Source of the DNA: Clostridium aciditolerans
Lineage (GTDB): Bacteria; Bacillota; Clostridia; Clostridiales; Clostridiaceae
Assembly (NCBI RefSeq): GCF_016316925.1
Contig: NZ_JAEEGB010000017.1
Location: 1 to 64,000, forward strand
Length of the DNA stretch: 64,000 nucleotides
Direction: 5' to 3'
Below are positions 26,326-34,333 of this stretch, in pieces (positions within the stretch are counted from its first letter, which is position 1; every line of letters begins with the position of its first letter). The translations under genes were made by a program, and so were the position numbers. The notes under the pieces were generated by a model that searched no databases, had not been told where the DNA came from, and saw only the letters and a list, made by a program, of their open reading frames with translations.

Positions 26326-27990
26326 TTATGCCTTAACATCTATAGCACTTAGATTACTGTCCCCGAAGAACTCTGAGCAATTTGTTATATTCATTTCTTT
26401 TTCTCTCTCACTTACATTAGCATAAACATTATAACCCATTTCATGCAGATTGATCATTATCTTTTCTTTTTCATTATCTAAAACTTTAATCCACTTCTCA
26501 TCACACTTTATACTTAAATCCATGTTGTTGTTGTTAACTTTTATATAAGCATCTACAACTCCCATGTTAATAGTATTTACAGATGCTGCTATTTTTACAT
26601 TGGTAGAATCAATTTTCTTTCCCTTTCTTCTTTCATCTTTTATCATAAGTTTACACTCATATTCATGCTTTTCTATATTTATAGGCAAGTCCAAGTAATA
26701 ATACTGGTTTGATACAGAGTTAAATATTTTAAAATCATTAATGTTTTTATCTAATGCCTGCATTACATTATTATATACCTTAGGATCCAGTTCACTTTTT
26801 TGATCAATAAATGTTTTTATAGTATTTTTCAGTTCTTCTGTTTTAGCATTTATTTGCTCTTTAATTACTTTTGATATATCTTCTATAGTATTGTGTTTAA
26901 CTAGTACTGTGTTTTTATCTTTTACGCTATCACCTAGCTTTAACTCTTGAGTAATTTCTATATCTTTTTCCGATAAAACCTTAGTTACTTCTTTTGAGAC
27001 TTTTGTATTATTAGATAGATCCTCATTTTCATTATTTGATCCCTTTAAGTTTGTATTATTGAATAACTCCTCACTCTCATTACTTAACTCTTTTAAAACT
27101 GTTGTTTCTACTGGCAAATTGTTTTTACCTGATTTACTTAACTTTACTAGCTCTTCTGATGTGCTGCCTAAACCTATCTTTTCTTTACCTTCATTATTAG
27201 ATAGCTCTTTATTATTTTGTGTAATGCTTTCTAAGTTGCTATCTGTACCTGCAAATTCACTATCAGTAGCAATACTACCTTGAAGTTGCCCCTCAACCTG
27301 CTTAACATCTTTAAATATGGTCAAATTCTCCTTAAAGACATTATTAAAGCTTTTAATATTTTCTTCCGTTAAATCTATATTGTTTTCAAAAAATGTAAAT
27401 AAATCATCTGATTCTAAACTTTTCAATTCATTAAAAAATGACTTTAAAGTATTTTTTATTTTAATACCTTCATCACTTTCCAAACTGATATTTTTACTTT
27501 GTATATACTTATCAATAAAAGTATTTTCTTCTGTGTTATCAGATTTTATCTTATTCATAAAGTCTAAAATAGTTTTTACATCTGAAATATTTTCTTTTGT
27601 AAGAGTTATATTATGCTTTACCATTTTGTTCAAAATATCGTAATCTGAATCATTTAAATTTATACTTTTCTCTTTTAAAAATGCACTAATAGAATCTTTT
27701 TCTGATGATTTTTGTTTAGTATCTGAATTTAATATTTTAAGTTGAAGTTTTCCATCTTCAAAGCCTTCAACTACAAATCTTATAAGTCCTTCTGGCAGCT
27801 TTTCCATAGGATTTTCAAGTTTCGCTGAAAACTGCCACCCATCAAGAAGCTTTAAAAGCATCTCTCCAGTTAATTTATCTAAATTTACAATTCTAGCTAA
27901 AAAGTTTTGGCCAACTTCAAAAGATAATTTTCTAGAAACCGTTCTAGTATTAACATCATAAACACTATTTATATTCCATATACCAGCCAT
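26326..27990 (-). CDS. FliK-like protein (YlqG type), likely Flg_hook C-terminal domain
   Basis: A 554-residue protein with a folded-looking N-terminus (MAGIWNINSVYDVNTRTVSR), a long middle rich in Asn, Ser, Glu and Lys with several NLEN/ELSNN-like repeats (about 230-350), and a C-terminal domain (about 430-545) with YYLDLPINIEKHEYECKLMI and INLHEMGYNVYANVSE, similar in plan to the hook-length control domain of FliK. It is followed by the FlhB-like gene after repeat copy A, matching the ylqG-ylqH pair of Bacillus. No flagellar genes are nearby, so a flagellar role is doubtful. Confidence 0.65.
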   Translation of the reverse strand: MAGIWNINSVYDVNTRTVSRKLSFEVGQNFLARIVNLDKLTGEMLLKLLDGWQFSAKLENPMEKLPEGLIRFVVEGFEDGKLQLKILNSDTKQKSSEKDSISAFLKEKSINLNDSDYDILNKMVKHNITLTKENISDVKTILDFMNKIKSDNTEENTFIDKYIQSKNISLESDEGIKIKNTLKSFFNELKSLESDDLFTFFENNIDLTEENIKSFNNVFKENLTIFKDVKQVEGQLQGSIATDSEFAGTDSNLESITQNNKELSNNEGKEKIGLGSTSEELVKLSKSGKNNLPVETTVLKELSNESEELFNNTNLKGSNNENEDLSNNTKVSKEVTKVLSEKDIEITQELKLGDSVKDKNTVLVKHNTIEDISKVIKEQINAKTEELKNTIKTFIDQKSELDPKVYNNVMQALDKNINDFKIFNSVSNQYYYLDLPINIEKHEYECKLMIKDERRKGKKIDSTNVKIAASVNTINMGVVDAYIKVNNNNMDLSIKCDEKWIKVLDNEKEKIMINLHEMGYNVYANVSEREKEMNITNCSEFFGDSNLSAIDVKA

Positions 27991-28070
27991 TTAAATCACT
28001 CCTTTTATTCTGGCCTATATATACATTATCGCATGGAACTGTTCATTTATGTAGTACTTACTGAGGAATA

Positions 28071-28202
28071 TAAAAAAATGCGAAGCATTTTTTAGAGGAC
28101 AAAGGACAATTGACAGAGGACAATGAAGGAAGAAAACTCACCTTCTCTGTCCTCTGTCCTCTGTCAATTGTCCTCTTAAAAATTTTGTATCACAAAATTT
28201 TT
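28071..28202. repeat. GAGGACA multi-hairpin repeat, copy B (internally deleted)
   Basis: The same terminal inverted repeats as copy A (28092-28178), but the internal stem-loops are gone, leaving the last GAAGAAAACTC segment. It has the same left hairpin AAAAATGC-GAA-GCATTTTT and, on the right, a different hairpin AAAAATTTTGT-ATC-ACAAAATTTTT. It lies between ribU and the fliK-like gene, so A and B bracket that gene. Confidence 0.8.
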
Positions 28203-28227
28203 ATATTACTAATTGCTATTAAACAAA

Positions 28228-28254
28228 AATAATCCGGATTTTTCCGGATTATTT
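28228..28254 (-). terminator. Terminator of ribU
   Basis: Stem AAATAATCCGG / CCGGATTATTT with an A/T loop, followed on the minus strand by a T-rich run, directly after the ribU stop. Confidence 0.8.
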
Positions 28255-28257
28255 CTA

Positions 28258-28881
28258 CTAGTTATTTTTAACAAGATTGCTCTCTTTTTCTCCTTCTTTA
28301 TGAAGTATTGGTGATACACTTTTGTACACTAACATAGTTAATACTGATACTAATATACCTTTAATTAGATTAAAAGGCGCAATTGCCCATACCACAAAGG
28401 AATTAAGATCTGTTATACTGCTATTAATTTTGTTTCCCATTTCAACGATGGCATTTATAGGGAAGTGTAGTACTGCTTCATATAAAGGTAAGAATACAAA
28501 GTAATTGAGAACACTAGCTACTACAGTCATAATCAAAGTACCTGCAATTAGTGAAGTAACTGCTGACCCTCTGCTTTTTCTTTTGTTATATATATATCCT
28601 GATACATATACCATTACTGCACCAACAAGGAAATTTGCTAACTCTCCTACAAAAGCACTTCCTCCAACAAATATACCATGAAGTATATTTTTAAGTAACT
28701 CTATTCCTACTCCAGCTACAGGACCAAGTGCAAAAGCCCCAATCAGTGCTGGCAAGTCACTTATATCGAATTTTAAAAAAGGTGGAAAAAATGGGGTAGC
28801 AACTTCAATAAACATAAGTATGAATGCTATAACACTCAACATAGATATTTTTACTAATCTGTTTAATTTTTGATCTTTCAT
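28258..28881 (-). CDS. ribU: Riboflavin ECF transporter S component
   Basis: A 207-residue membrane protein with about six hydrophobic segments. It shows the RibU pattern near the start (IEVATPFFPPFLKFDISDLPALIGAFALGP) and the ECF-coupling alanine-rich helix. It binds riboflavin outside the cell and works with the shared energising module EcfAA'T, not encoded here. An FMN riboswitch with its own terminator and promoter precedes it, which fixes the substrate. The C-terminus is charged (EGEKESNLVKNN). Confidence 0.95.
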   Translation of the reverse strand: MKDQKLNRLVKISMLSVIAFILMFIEVATPFFPPFLKFDISDLPALIGAFALGPVAGVGIELLKNILHGIFVGGSAFVGELANFLVGAVMVYVSGYIYNKRKSRGSAVTSLIAGTLIMTVVASVLNYFVFLPLYEAVLHFPINAIVEMGNKINSSITDLNSFVVWAIAPFNLIKGILVSVLTMLVYKSVSPILHKEGEKESNLVKNN

Positions 28882-28952
28882 ATATACACCCTCCTAATAT
28901 AATTGTTTCATAATCTTCTGCACATATTCATATTTAGGTATAAGGTGTTAGT

Positions 28953-28983
28953 ATAATAAAAAAACCCTGACTATAAGTCAGGG
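28953..28983 (-). terminator. FMN riboswitch terminator
   Basis: Stem CCCTGAC / GTCAGGG followed on the minus strand by eight T, located between the aptamer and ribU. Confidence 0.85.
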
Positions 28984-29003
28984 CGAATTTACATTATACT
29001 TTA

Positions 29004-29110
29004 CCTTCTTTCATCCAGACTTTACTGTCGGCTTCGGAATCTAACCGAATCATGCCAATTAAGGCTCGCGGGCTATACCGCCGGTGGGGAATTTCACCCC
29101 GCCCTGAAGA
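29004..29110 (-). promoter_or_regulatory. FMN riboswitch (RFN element)
   Basis: On the minus strand the aptamer opens CTTCAGGGCGGGGTGAAATT, continues CCCCACCGGCGGTATAGCCC and GCGAGCC, and closes near GTCTGGATGAAAGAAGG, the canonical RFN conserved blocks in order. FMN binding should favour the terminator at 28953-28983 and shut off ribU. Confidence 0.97.
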
Positions 29111-29137
29111 TTACTACTCTATTAAGTTTACGCTTCA

Positions 29138-29166
29138 ATTATAGTACAAGTTTTCTAAAAATTCAA
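29138..29166 (-). promoter_or_regulatory. Promoter of the FMN riboswitch-ribU transcript
   Basis: TTGAAT (29161-29166), 17 bp, TATAAT (29138-29143) on the minus strand, placing the start about 20 bases before the aptamer. Confidence 0.7.
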
Positions 29167-29187
29167 TATCTAAACTAAGCAAACATA

Positions 29188-31344
29188 TTATTTTTTCATT
29201 GTTAAAGCTATTCTTTTTCTTTTTTCATCAACCTCGAGAACTTTTACCTCAACAATATCTCCAACCTGCACTACATCAAGTGGATGTTTTATAAATCTAT
29301 CTGCTAATTGACTTATATGCACCAATCCATCTTGATGAACTCCGATATCAACAAATGCTCCAAAGTCTGCAACATTTCTTACAGTTCCCATTAATGCCAT
29401 ACCTGGCTTTAATTGAGTTATATCTATAATTCCAGTCTTTAGTATAGGCTTAGGTAATTCTTCTCTTGGATCTCTTCCTGGTTTTTTTATTTCTTTTATT
29501 ATGTCATTAAGAGTTGGAACACCAACTGATAACTTTTCTGCTAGTTTCTCTATCCCTGACTCCTTAACTCTTTCTTCTATATCTGTAAGCCTGTTGTTTT
29601 TCAAATCATCTAAAGTATATCCTAAAGTAGTTAGTAGTCCTTTTGCTGCTTCATAAGATTCTGGATGCACAGATGTATTATCTAAAGGTTCTTTACTTTC
29701 CATTACTCTCAAGAATCCAGCACACTGTTCAAATGCCTTTGCTCCTAATCTTTTTACCTTTAAAAGTTCTTTTCTGCTTTTAAACTTTCCATTCTCTTCT
29801 CTATATATAACAATATTTTGAGCAATAGTTGAGTTTATTCCTGATATATATGATAAAAGAGATGGCGTTGCTATATTTAGATCTACTCCTACACTATTTA
29901 CACAGTCTTCTACTATACCGCTTAGCGATTCATCTAACTTCTTAGGGGCAACATCATGTTGGTACTGTCCGACTCCTATAGACTTAGGATCTATTTTTAC
30001 AAGCTCTGCTAGTGGATCTTGAAGTCTTCTTCCAATAGATATAGCTCCTCTTAATGAAACATTGATGTCTGGATATTCTTTTGCAGCCAATTCTGACGCT
30101 GAATACACAGAAGCTCCAGCTTCTGATACTACAACATAATAAAGATCTCTATTTTGTTCTGTCTTAACCTCTTTTATAATTCTTTCAATAACCTCTTCAG
30201 ATTCTCTACTAGCAGTTCCATTTCCTAGCGATATAACATCTACGTTACATTTATGAATCAGTTCTTTTAAGGTTTTTACAGCTTCTTCAACACTATTTTG
30301 AGATGAGGTAGCATAAACTGTTGCAGTATCTAATAACTTTCCTGTATCGTCAAGCACAGCTATTTTACATCCTGTTCTGAATCCAGGGTCAAAACCTAAT
30401 ACTATTTTTCCCTTTATTGGAGCCTGCATCAACAGCGCTTTTAAATTTGCTTTAAATATTTTTATAGCTCCTTCTTCACCTTTGTCTGTAAGATCTGATC
30501 TTATTTCTCTTTCTATAGATGGATATATTAATCTTTTTAAAGAATCTTTAATGCTATCTTCTATATATGTATCAGTATTTTTATTATCTTTTAAGCACTT
30601 TTGCTTTAAGTACTCTATAATTTTATCCATATTCGCAGTTATTTTTACTGAAAGTATTTTTTCTTTTTCCCCTCTATTAATTGCGAGAATTCTATGTGGT
30701 GGTATGCCTTTTACAGCTTCTTTATAATCATAATACATCTCATAAGGAGTTGATTCCTCGCTCTCTCCACTTGTTTCTATTAAGCCCTCATTTTGAATAA
30801 AATTTCTAATCCATTTTCTATACTCAGCCTCATCTGATATTATTTCGCTAATAATATCCATCGCTCCTTGTAAAGCTTCCTCTGCTGTCTTTACTTCTTT
30901 TTCTTCATTTATAAATTCAGCTGCATATTTCTTAATATCACTCTTAAACTCACCATTCCAAATAACCTCAGCTAAAGGCTTTAATCCCTTTTCTTCTGCA
31001 ATAATCGCTCTGGTTCTTTTTTTAGGCTTATATGGTCTATATATATCTTCTACTTCTGTTAAAGTGTCACATCTCATTATAGTTATCTTTAATTCATCTG
31101 TAAGCTTTCCCTGTTCATCAATAAGTCTTATAACATCTTCTTTTCTTCCTTCTAGGTTTCTTAAGTATGTAAGTCTTTCTGAAAGGGTTCTGAGAGTTAT
31201 ATCACTCATCTCTCCAGTCATTTCTTTTCTATATCTAGCTATAAAAGGAACTGTATTTCCACTGTCTAAAAGGTCAACAACAGTTTCTACATGTTTTTTA
31301 TTTAAATTTAATTCTTGTATTAATCTTTCAACTATATTATTCAT
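29188..31344 (-). CDS. tex: Tex-family S1 RNA-binding transcription accessory protein
   Basis: A 718-residue Tex protein. N-terminal helices with RYRKEMTGEMSD and YRPYKPKKRTRA, the YqgF/RNase H-like domain (ILGFDPGFRTGCKIAVLDDT), a helix-hairpin-helix segment (YREENGKFKSRKELLKVKRLG), and a C-terminal S1 domain (GTVRNVADFGAFVDIGVHQD) appear in family order. Tex binds nucleic acid and influences transcription and stress responses. I prefer the ATG at 31344, where GGAGG lies five bases upstream inside the codons of a longer reading; the ATG at 31362 lacks such a site. It is monocistronic. Confidence 0.95.
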   Translation of the reverse strand: MNNIVERLIQELNLNKKHVETVVDLLDSGNTVPFIARYRKEMTGEMSDITLRTLSERLTYLRNLEGRKEDVIRLIDEQGKLTDELKITIMRCDTLTEVEDIYRPYKPKKRTRAIIAEEKGLKPLAEVIWNGEFKSDIKKYAAEFINEEKEVKTAEEALQGAMDIISEIISDEAEYRKWIRNFIQNEGLIETSGESEESTPYEMYYDYKEAVKGIPPHRILAINRGEKEKILSVKITANMDKIIEYLKQKCLKDNKNTDTYIEDSIKDSLKRLIYPSIEREIRSDLTDKGEEGAIKIFKANLKALLMQAPIKGKIVLGFDPGFRTGCKIAVLDDTGKLLDTATVYATSSQNSVEEAVKTLKELIHKCNVDVISLGNGTASRESEEVIERIIKEVKTEQNRDLYYVVVSEAGASVYSASELAAKEYPDINVSLRGAISIGRRLQDPLAELVKIDPKSIGVGQYQHDVAPKKLDESLSGIVEDCVNSVGVDLNIATPSLLSYISGINSTIAQNIVIYREENGKFKSRKELLKVKRLGAKAFEQCAGFLRVMESKEPLDNTSVHPESYEAAKGLLTTLGYTLDDLKNNRLTDIEERVKESGIEKLAEKLSVGVPTLNDIIKEIKKPGRDPREELPKPILKTGIIDITQLKPGMALMGTVRNVADFGAFVDIGVHQDGLVHISQLADRFIKHPLDVVQVGDIVEVKVLEVDEKRKRIALTMKK

Positions 31345-31476
31345 ATTTACCTCCATGCTCATTAAATTTTAAAACAACTTTTGAAATTATTGGCTAAAAA
31401 TTATTATAACAGTTATATAGTATTTTGCAAATTAATATATATTTTAAAGATATATTTTTCTTGAGGGGTTGTTACT

Positions 31477-32826
31477 ATGAAAAAACATATGACTTATCTT
31501 TTCCTAATAATATCCTTTATTTTTCTAGGCTTTAGTTTTCATGTTTACTCTAAAGTACATGTATTTAATCACAATTCAGTTAAAAAGAATATAGAATATC
31601 TATCTTCTGATAACTTTAAAGGCAGACTTGCTGGAAGTATCGAAAATGCAGCATCTATTATATATATAAAGGATTCCTTCAAAGATGCTGGATTAAAGCC
31701 CTATAATGCTAGTTATCTTCAAAGCTTTGATACAATTTATCCTCATAAAATTTCTGGAAAACCTTACTTAAGCATTACTGATAAAAATGGATTTTTGATT
31801 AAAGAATTTAACTATGGAATAGATTTTAAAGAAGATTTACTGAACTTCAGAAAAAATAATTTAAACTTTAGCAAGTACGATAAAGTGGAAATTCTTGACG
31901 GCCATATTCAAATTAAAAAGGATAATGACTACTTTTTATTTTATGTACCTCAAGATAACACACTTAACTTTAGAAGCTCTTTTATAAGTTCTTCCCCTTA
32001 TAGCATGTATATTATGATTACTAAAGACACTTTTAATGAATTAAAAAACTACTTAAGCAAAGATTATAACATAAATTGCTTTATACCTTTTGAAGCTAAA
32101 AAAACATCTCTAAATAATATAACTGCATATATAGAAGGTAAAGACCCATATTCTCCTCCGATTGTTCTTTCTGCACACTTTGATCATATAGGCTCGGATC
32201 TTTCTGGGAAAGTTTACAGCGGTGCTCTAGATAATGCTTCAGGAATCGCTTTTGTAATGGAAATGAGTAAATATATAAATTCTTTAGGAAAGCCTGATAG
32301 AAATATATTATTTATCGGTTTCAACGCTGAAGAATTTGGATGTCTAGGTTCAAAAGCTTTTGCAGATAAATATAAAGACAACCTTAAGGGTGCTAAAATA
32401 TTTAATTTTGATATGATAGGTGGAAATAGTTCTATACCTCTTCACATAATGGGAGGAAAGCAGGATACAGCGGATAGCCCTCTTATAAAAGAAGCTTCAC
32501 TAATTTGTAAAAAGGATAAAATCAGTTTTAATTATCTATTTGAAGATGCTAGTGACCATGAATACTTTAGAAAACAAAATATTGATGCTATAACTTTGAC
32601 TGATGCAGATTCATCTAAAATTCATACCCCTAATGACAAAGCTAATTTCATAAACACAGATTCCATAGACAGATGCTTTAAAGTAGCATCCAAAGAAGTG
32701 ATCAAATATGGCTTTAACAACAACTTATTTATTTTATATTATAAACAAATATTTTGGGTTTCTTTAACGTGTACTATTTTAAGCTTAGTGATTTTATTTA
32801 AACCTACGAATAAAATCAAGATATAG
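31477..32826 (+). CDS. M28-family zinc aminopeptidase, membrane anchored
   Basis: A 449-residue M28 peptidase. It has an N-terminal signal/anchor (YLFLIISFIFLGFSFHVYS), a linker with the AGSIENAASI block, and the di-zinc core: SAHFDHIG (His and Asp), GALDNASG (bridging Asp), FNAEEFGCLGS (catalytic Glu), NFDMIGG (Asp) and SSKIHTPNDK (His). A second hydrophobic segment (about 425-442) near the C-terminus may add another anchor. The likely role is removal of N-terminal amino acids from extracellular peptides. GAGGGG precedes the ATG. The gene is isolated, with repeat copy C right behind it. Confidence 0.92.
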   Translation: MKKHMTYLFLIISFIFLGFSFHVYSKVHVFNHNSVKKNIEYLSSDNFKGRLAGSIENAASIIYIKDSFKDAGLKPYNASYLQSFDTIYPHKISGKPYLSITDKNGFLIKEFNYGIDFKEDLLNFRKNNLNFSKYDKVEILDGHIQIKKDNDYFLFYVPQDNTLNFRSSFISSSPYSMYIMITKDTFNELKNYLSKDYNINCFIPFEAKKTSLNNITAYIEGKDPYSPPIVLSAHFDHIGSDLSGKVYSGALDNASGIAFVMEMSKYINSLGKPDRNILFIGFNAEEFGCLGSKAFADKYKDNLKGAKIFNFDMIGGNSSIPLHIMGGKQDTADSPLIKEASLICKKDKISFNYLFEDASDHEYFRKQNIDAITLTDADSSKIHTPNDKANFINTDSIDRCFKVASKEVIKYGFNNNLFILYYKQIFWVSLTCTILSLVILFKPTNKIKI

Positions 32827-32859
32827 AATTAAAAGGCCTTTACTCAATTCGTAGTTTTA

Positions 32860-33078
32860 AAAAAATATGAAGCATTTTTTAGAGGACAGAGGACAATTGA
32901 CAAAGGACAATGAAGGAGGATTTTTCTCCGCTACGCTGCGAAAAATCTTTAATTTATACTATGAAGCAATGTTTCGCCTTAGCGAAACGAGCTTAAAAAT
33001 ATAATAGTTTTCTGACGTAAGGAAGAAAACTCACCTTCACTGTCCTCTGTCCTCTGTCCTCTGTCAATTGTCCTCTAA
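32860..33078. repeat. GAGGACA multi-hairpin repeat, copy C
   Basis: Terminal inverted repeats bound 32879-33078. Internal hairpins correspond to those of copy A, but with paired changes: GTTTCGC-CTTA-GCGAAAC here against GTTTCAC-ATTA-GTGAAAC in A, and GC-TAC-GC against GT-TAC-AC in the first stem. The right arm has one extra CTGTCCT unit. Its last bases supply the stop codon of prfB. Confidence 0.85.
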
Positions 33079-34182
33079 TTTGTATTTTGCTTTAAATATT
33101 CATTTATAAACTCATCTATTTCTCCATTCATAACAGCATTTATATTCCCATTTTCAATGCCTGTTCTATGGTCTTTAACTAAAGTGTATGGCTGAAAAAC
33201 ATAGGACCTTATTTGGCTTCCCCAGCCAATATCTTTTAACTCGCCAGTTAAATCTTCAATTTTCTCCTTATGAGCTCTTTCCTTTAGCTCTACAAGCTTG
33301 GATTTTAACATTTTCATAGCCTCATCTTTGTTATGATGCTGGCTTCTTTGATTTTGGCACTGAACTACTATTCCTGTTGGTATGTGGGTTATTCTAATTG
33401 CAGATTCAGTCTTATTTACATGCTGTCCTCCAGCACCACCTGCTCTATAAGTATCGATTTTAATATCTTCCGGTCTTATTTCTATGTCTTGATTTGCTGT
33501 AAGCTCAGGCAAAACCTCCACAGAGGCAAAAGAAGTTTGTCGCTTACCATTAGCATTAAAAGGTGATATTCTAACTAGTCTATGGATTCCTTTTTCTGCC
33601 TTTAAATATCCATAAGCAAATTCTCCAACTATCCTTAAATCGGCGCTTTTAATGCCAGCATCATCTGCAGGAATCAAATCTATAGTCTCTATCTTAAATC
33701 CTTTTCCCTCAGCCCATCTTGTATACATTCTTAGAAGCATCTCTGTCCAATCTTGAGCATCAGTTCCTCCAACACCTACATGAAGAGATATTATAGCATT
33801 GTTCTTATCGTATTCCCCTGATAATAATATTTCTATCCTAAATCTATCTACATCATCCTGTAATGCCTTTACTTCCCTTAATATTTCTTTTGAGGTCGTT
33901 AGGTCCGCTTCTTCTATTGCTAGTGTAGTAAGAACCTCAATATCTTCTATTCTTTCTTCTAATTCCTTATATCTATCCAATCTATTTTTTAAGAATTTTT
34001 CTTCTCCAGTTACCTCCTGAGCTTTGTTTACATCACTCCAAAAATCAGGTTCCTGCATTTTTTTCTGGAGTTCTTCTATTTTATTTTTGCTATTTTCTAT
34101 GTCAAAGTGAACCCCTAATTTCGTTAATGGCTCCTCTTAAGCCACCTATTTCATTTAAGGCTTCTTCTAGCTGAAGTAGCAT
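33075..34182 (-). CDS. prfB: Peptide chain release factor 2, with +1 programmed frameshift
   Basis: RF2 ends translation at UGA and UAA. The first 26 codons (ATG at 34182, MLLQLEEALNEIGGLRGAIN) end at an in-frame TGA (34102-34104) in the classic slippery context CTTTGAC, with the internal Shine-Dalgarno AGGGGT three bases upstream of it. A +1 shift joins DIENSKNKIEELQKKMQEPD and the rest. The recognition tripeptide SPF (RISPFNANGKRQ) and the GGQ catalytic motif (RAGGAGGQHVNKTES) are present. It follows secA, as usual in Firmicutes. The TAG stop lies in the edge of repeat copy C. Confidence 0.97.
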
Positions 34183-34297
34183 TTAATCACTCTCCTCTTA
34201 ATATAAAGAATAAATAATTAGAATAAGACATCCGAAACAAAATAGTATACTCATTAGTTATTTTTTCAAGATGCCTAGTATTTAATTTTAGTAAACA

Positions 34298-34327
34298 AAT
34301 GTCGTTTTGCTTAAGCAAAACGACATT
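34298..34327 (-). terminator. Terminator of secA
   Basis: Perfect 15-bp palindrome AATGTCGTTTTGCTT and its complement, followed on the minus strand by TTTGTTT; 6 bases after the secA stop. Confidence 0.8.
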
Positions 34328-34333
34328 AAAATA

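Noticed and set aside
26051-28202. CRISPR-like spacing of repeats around the fliK-like gene
   Set aside because: The repeats are large inverted-repeat elements flanking a gene, not short direct repeats with regular spacers, and no cas genes are present.
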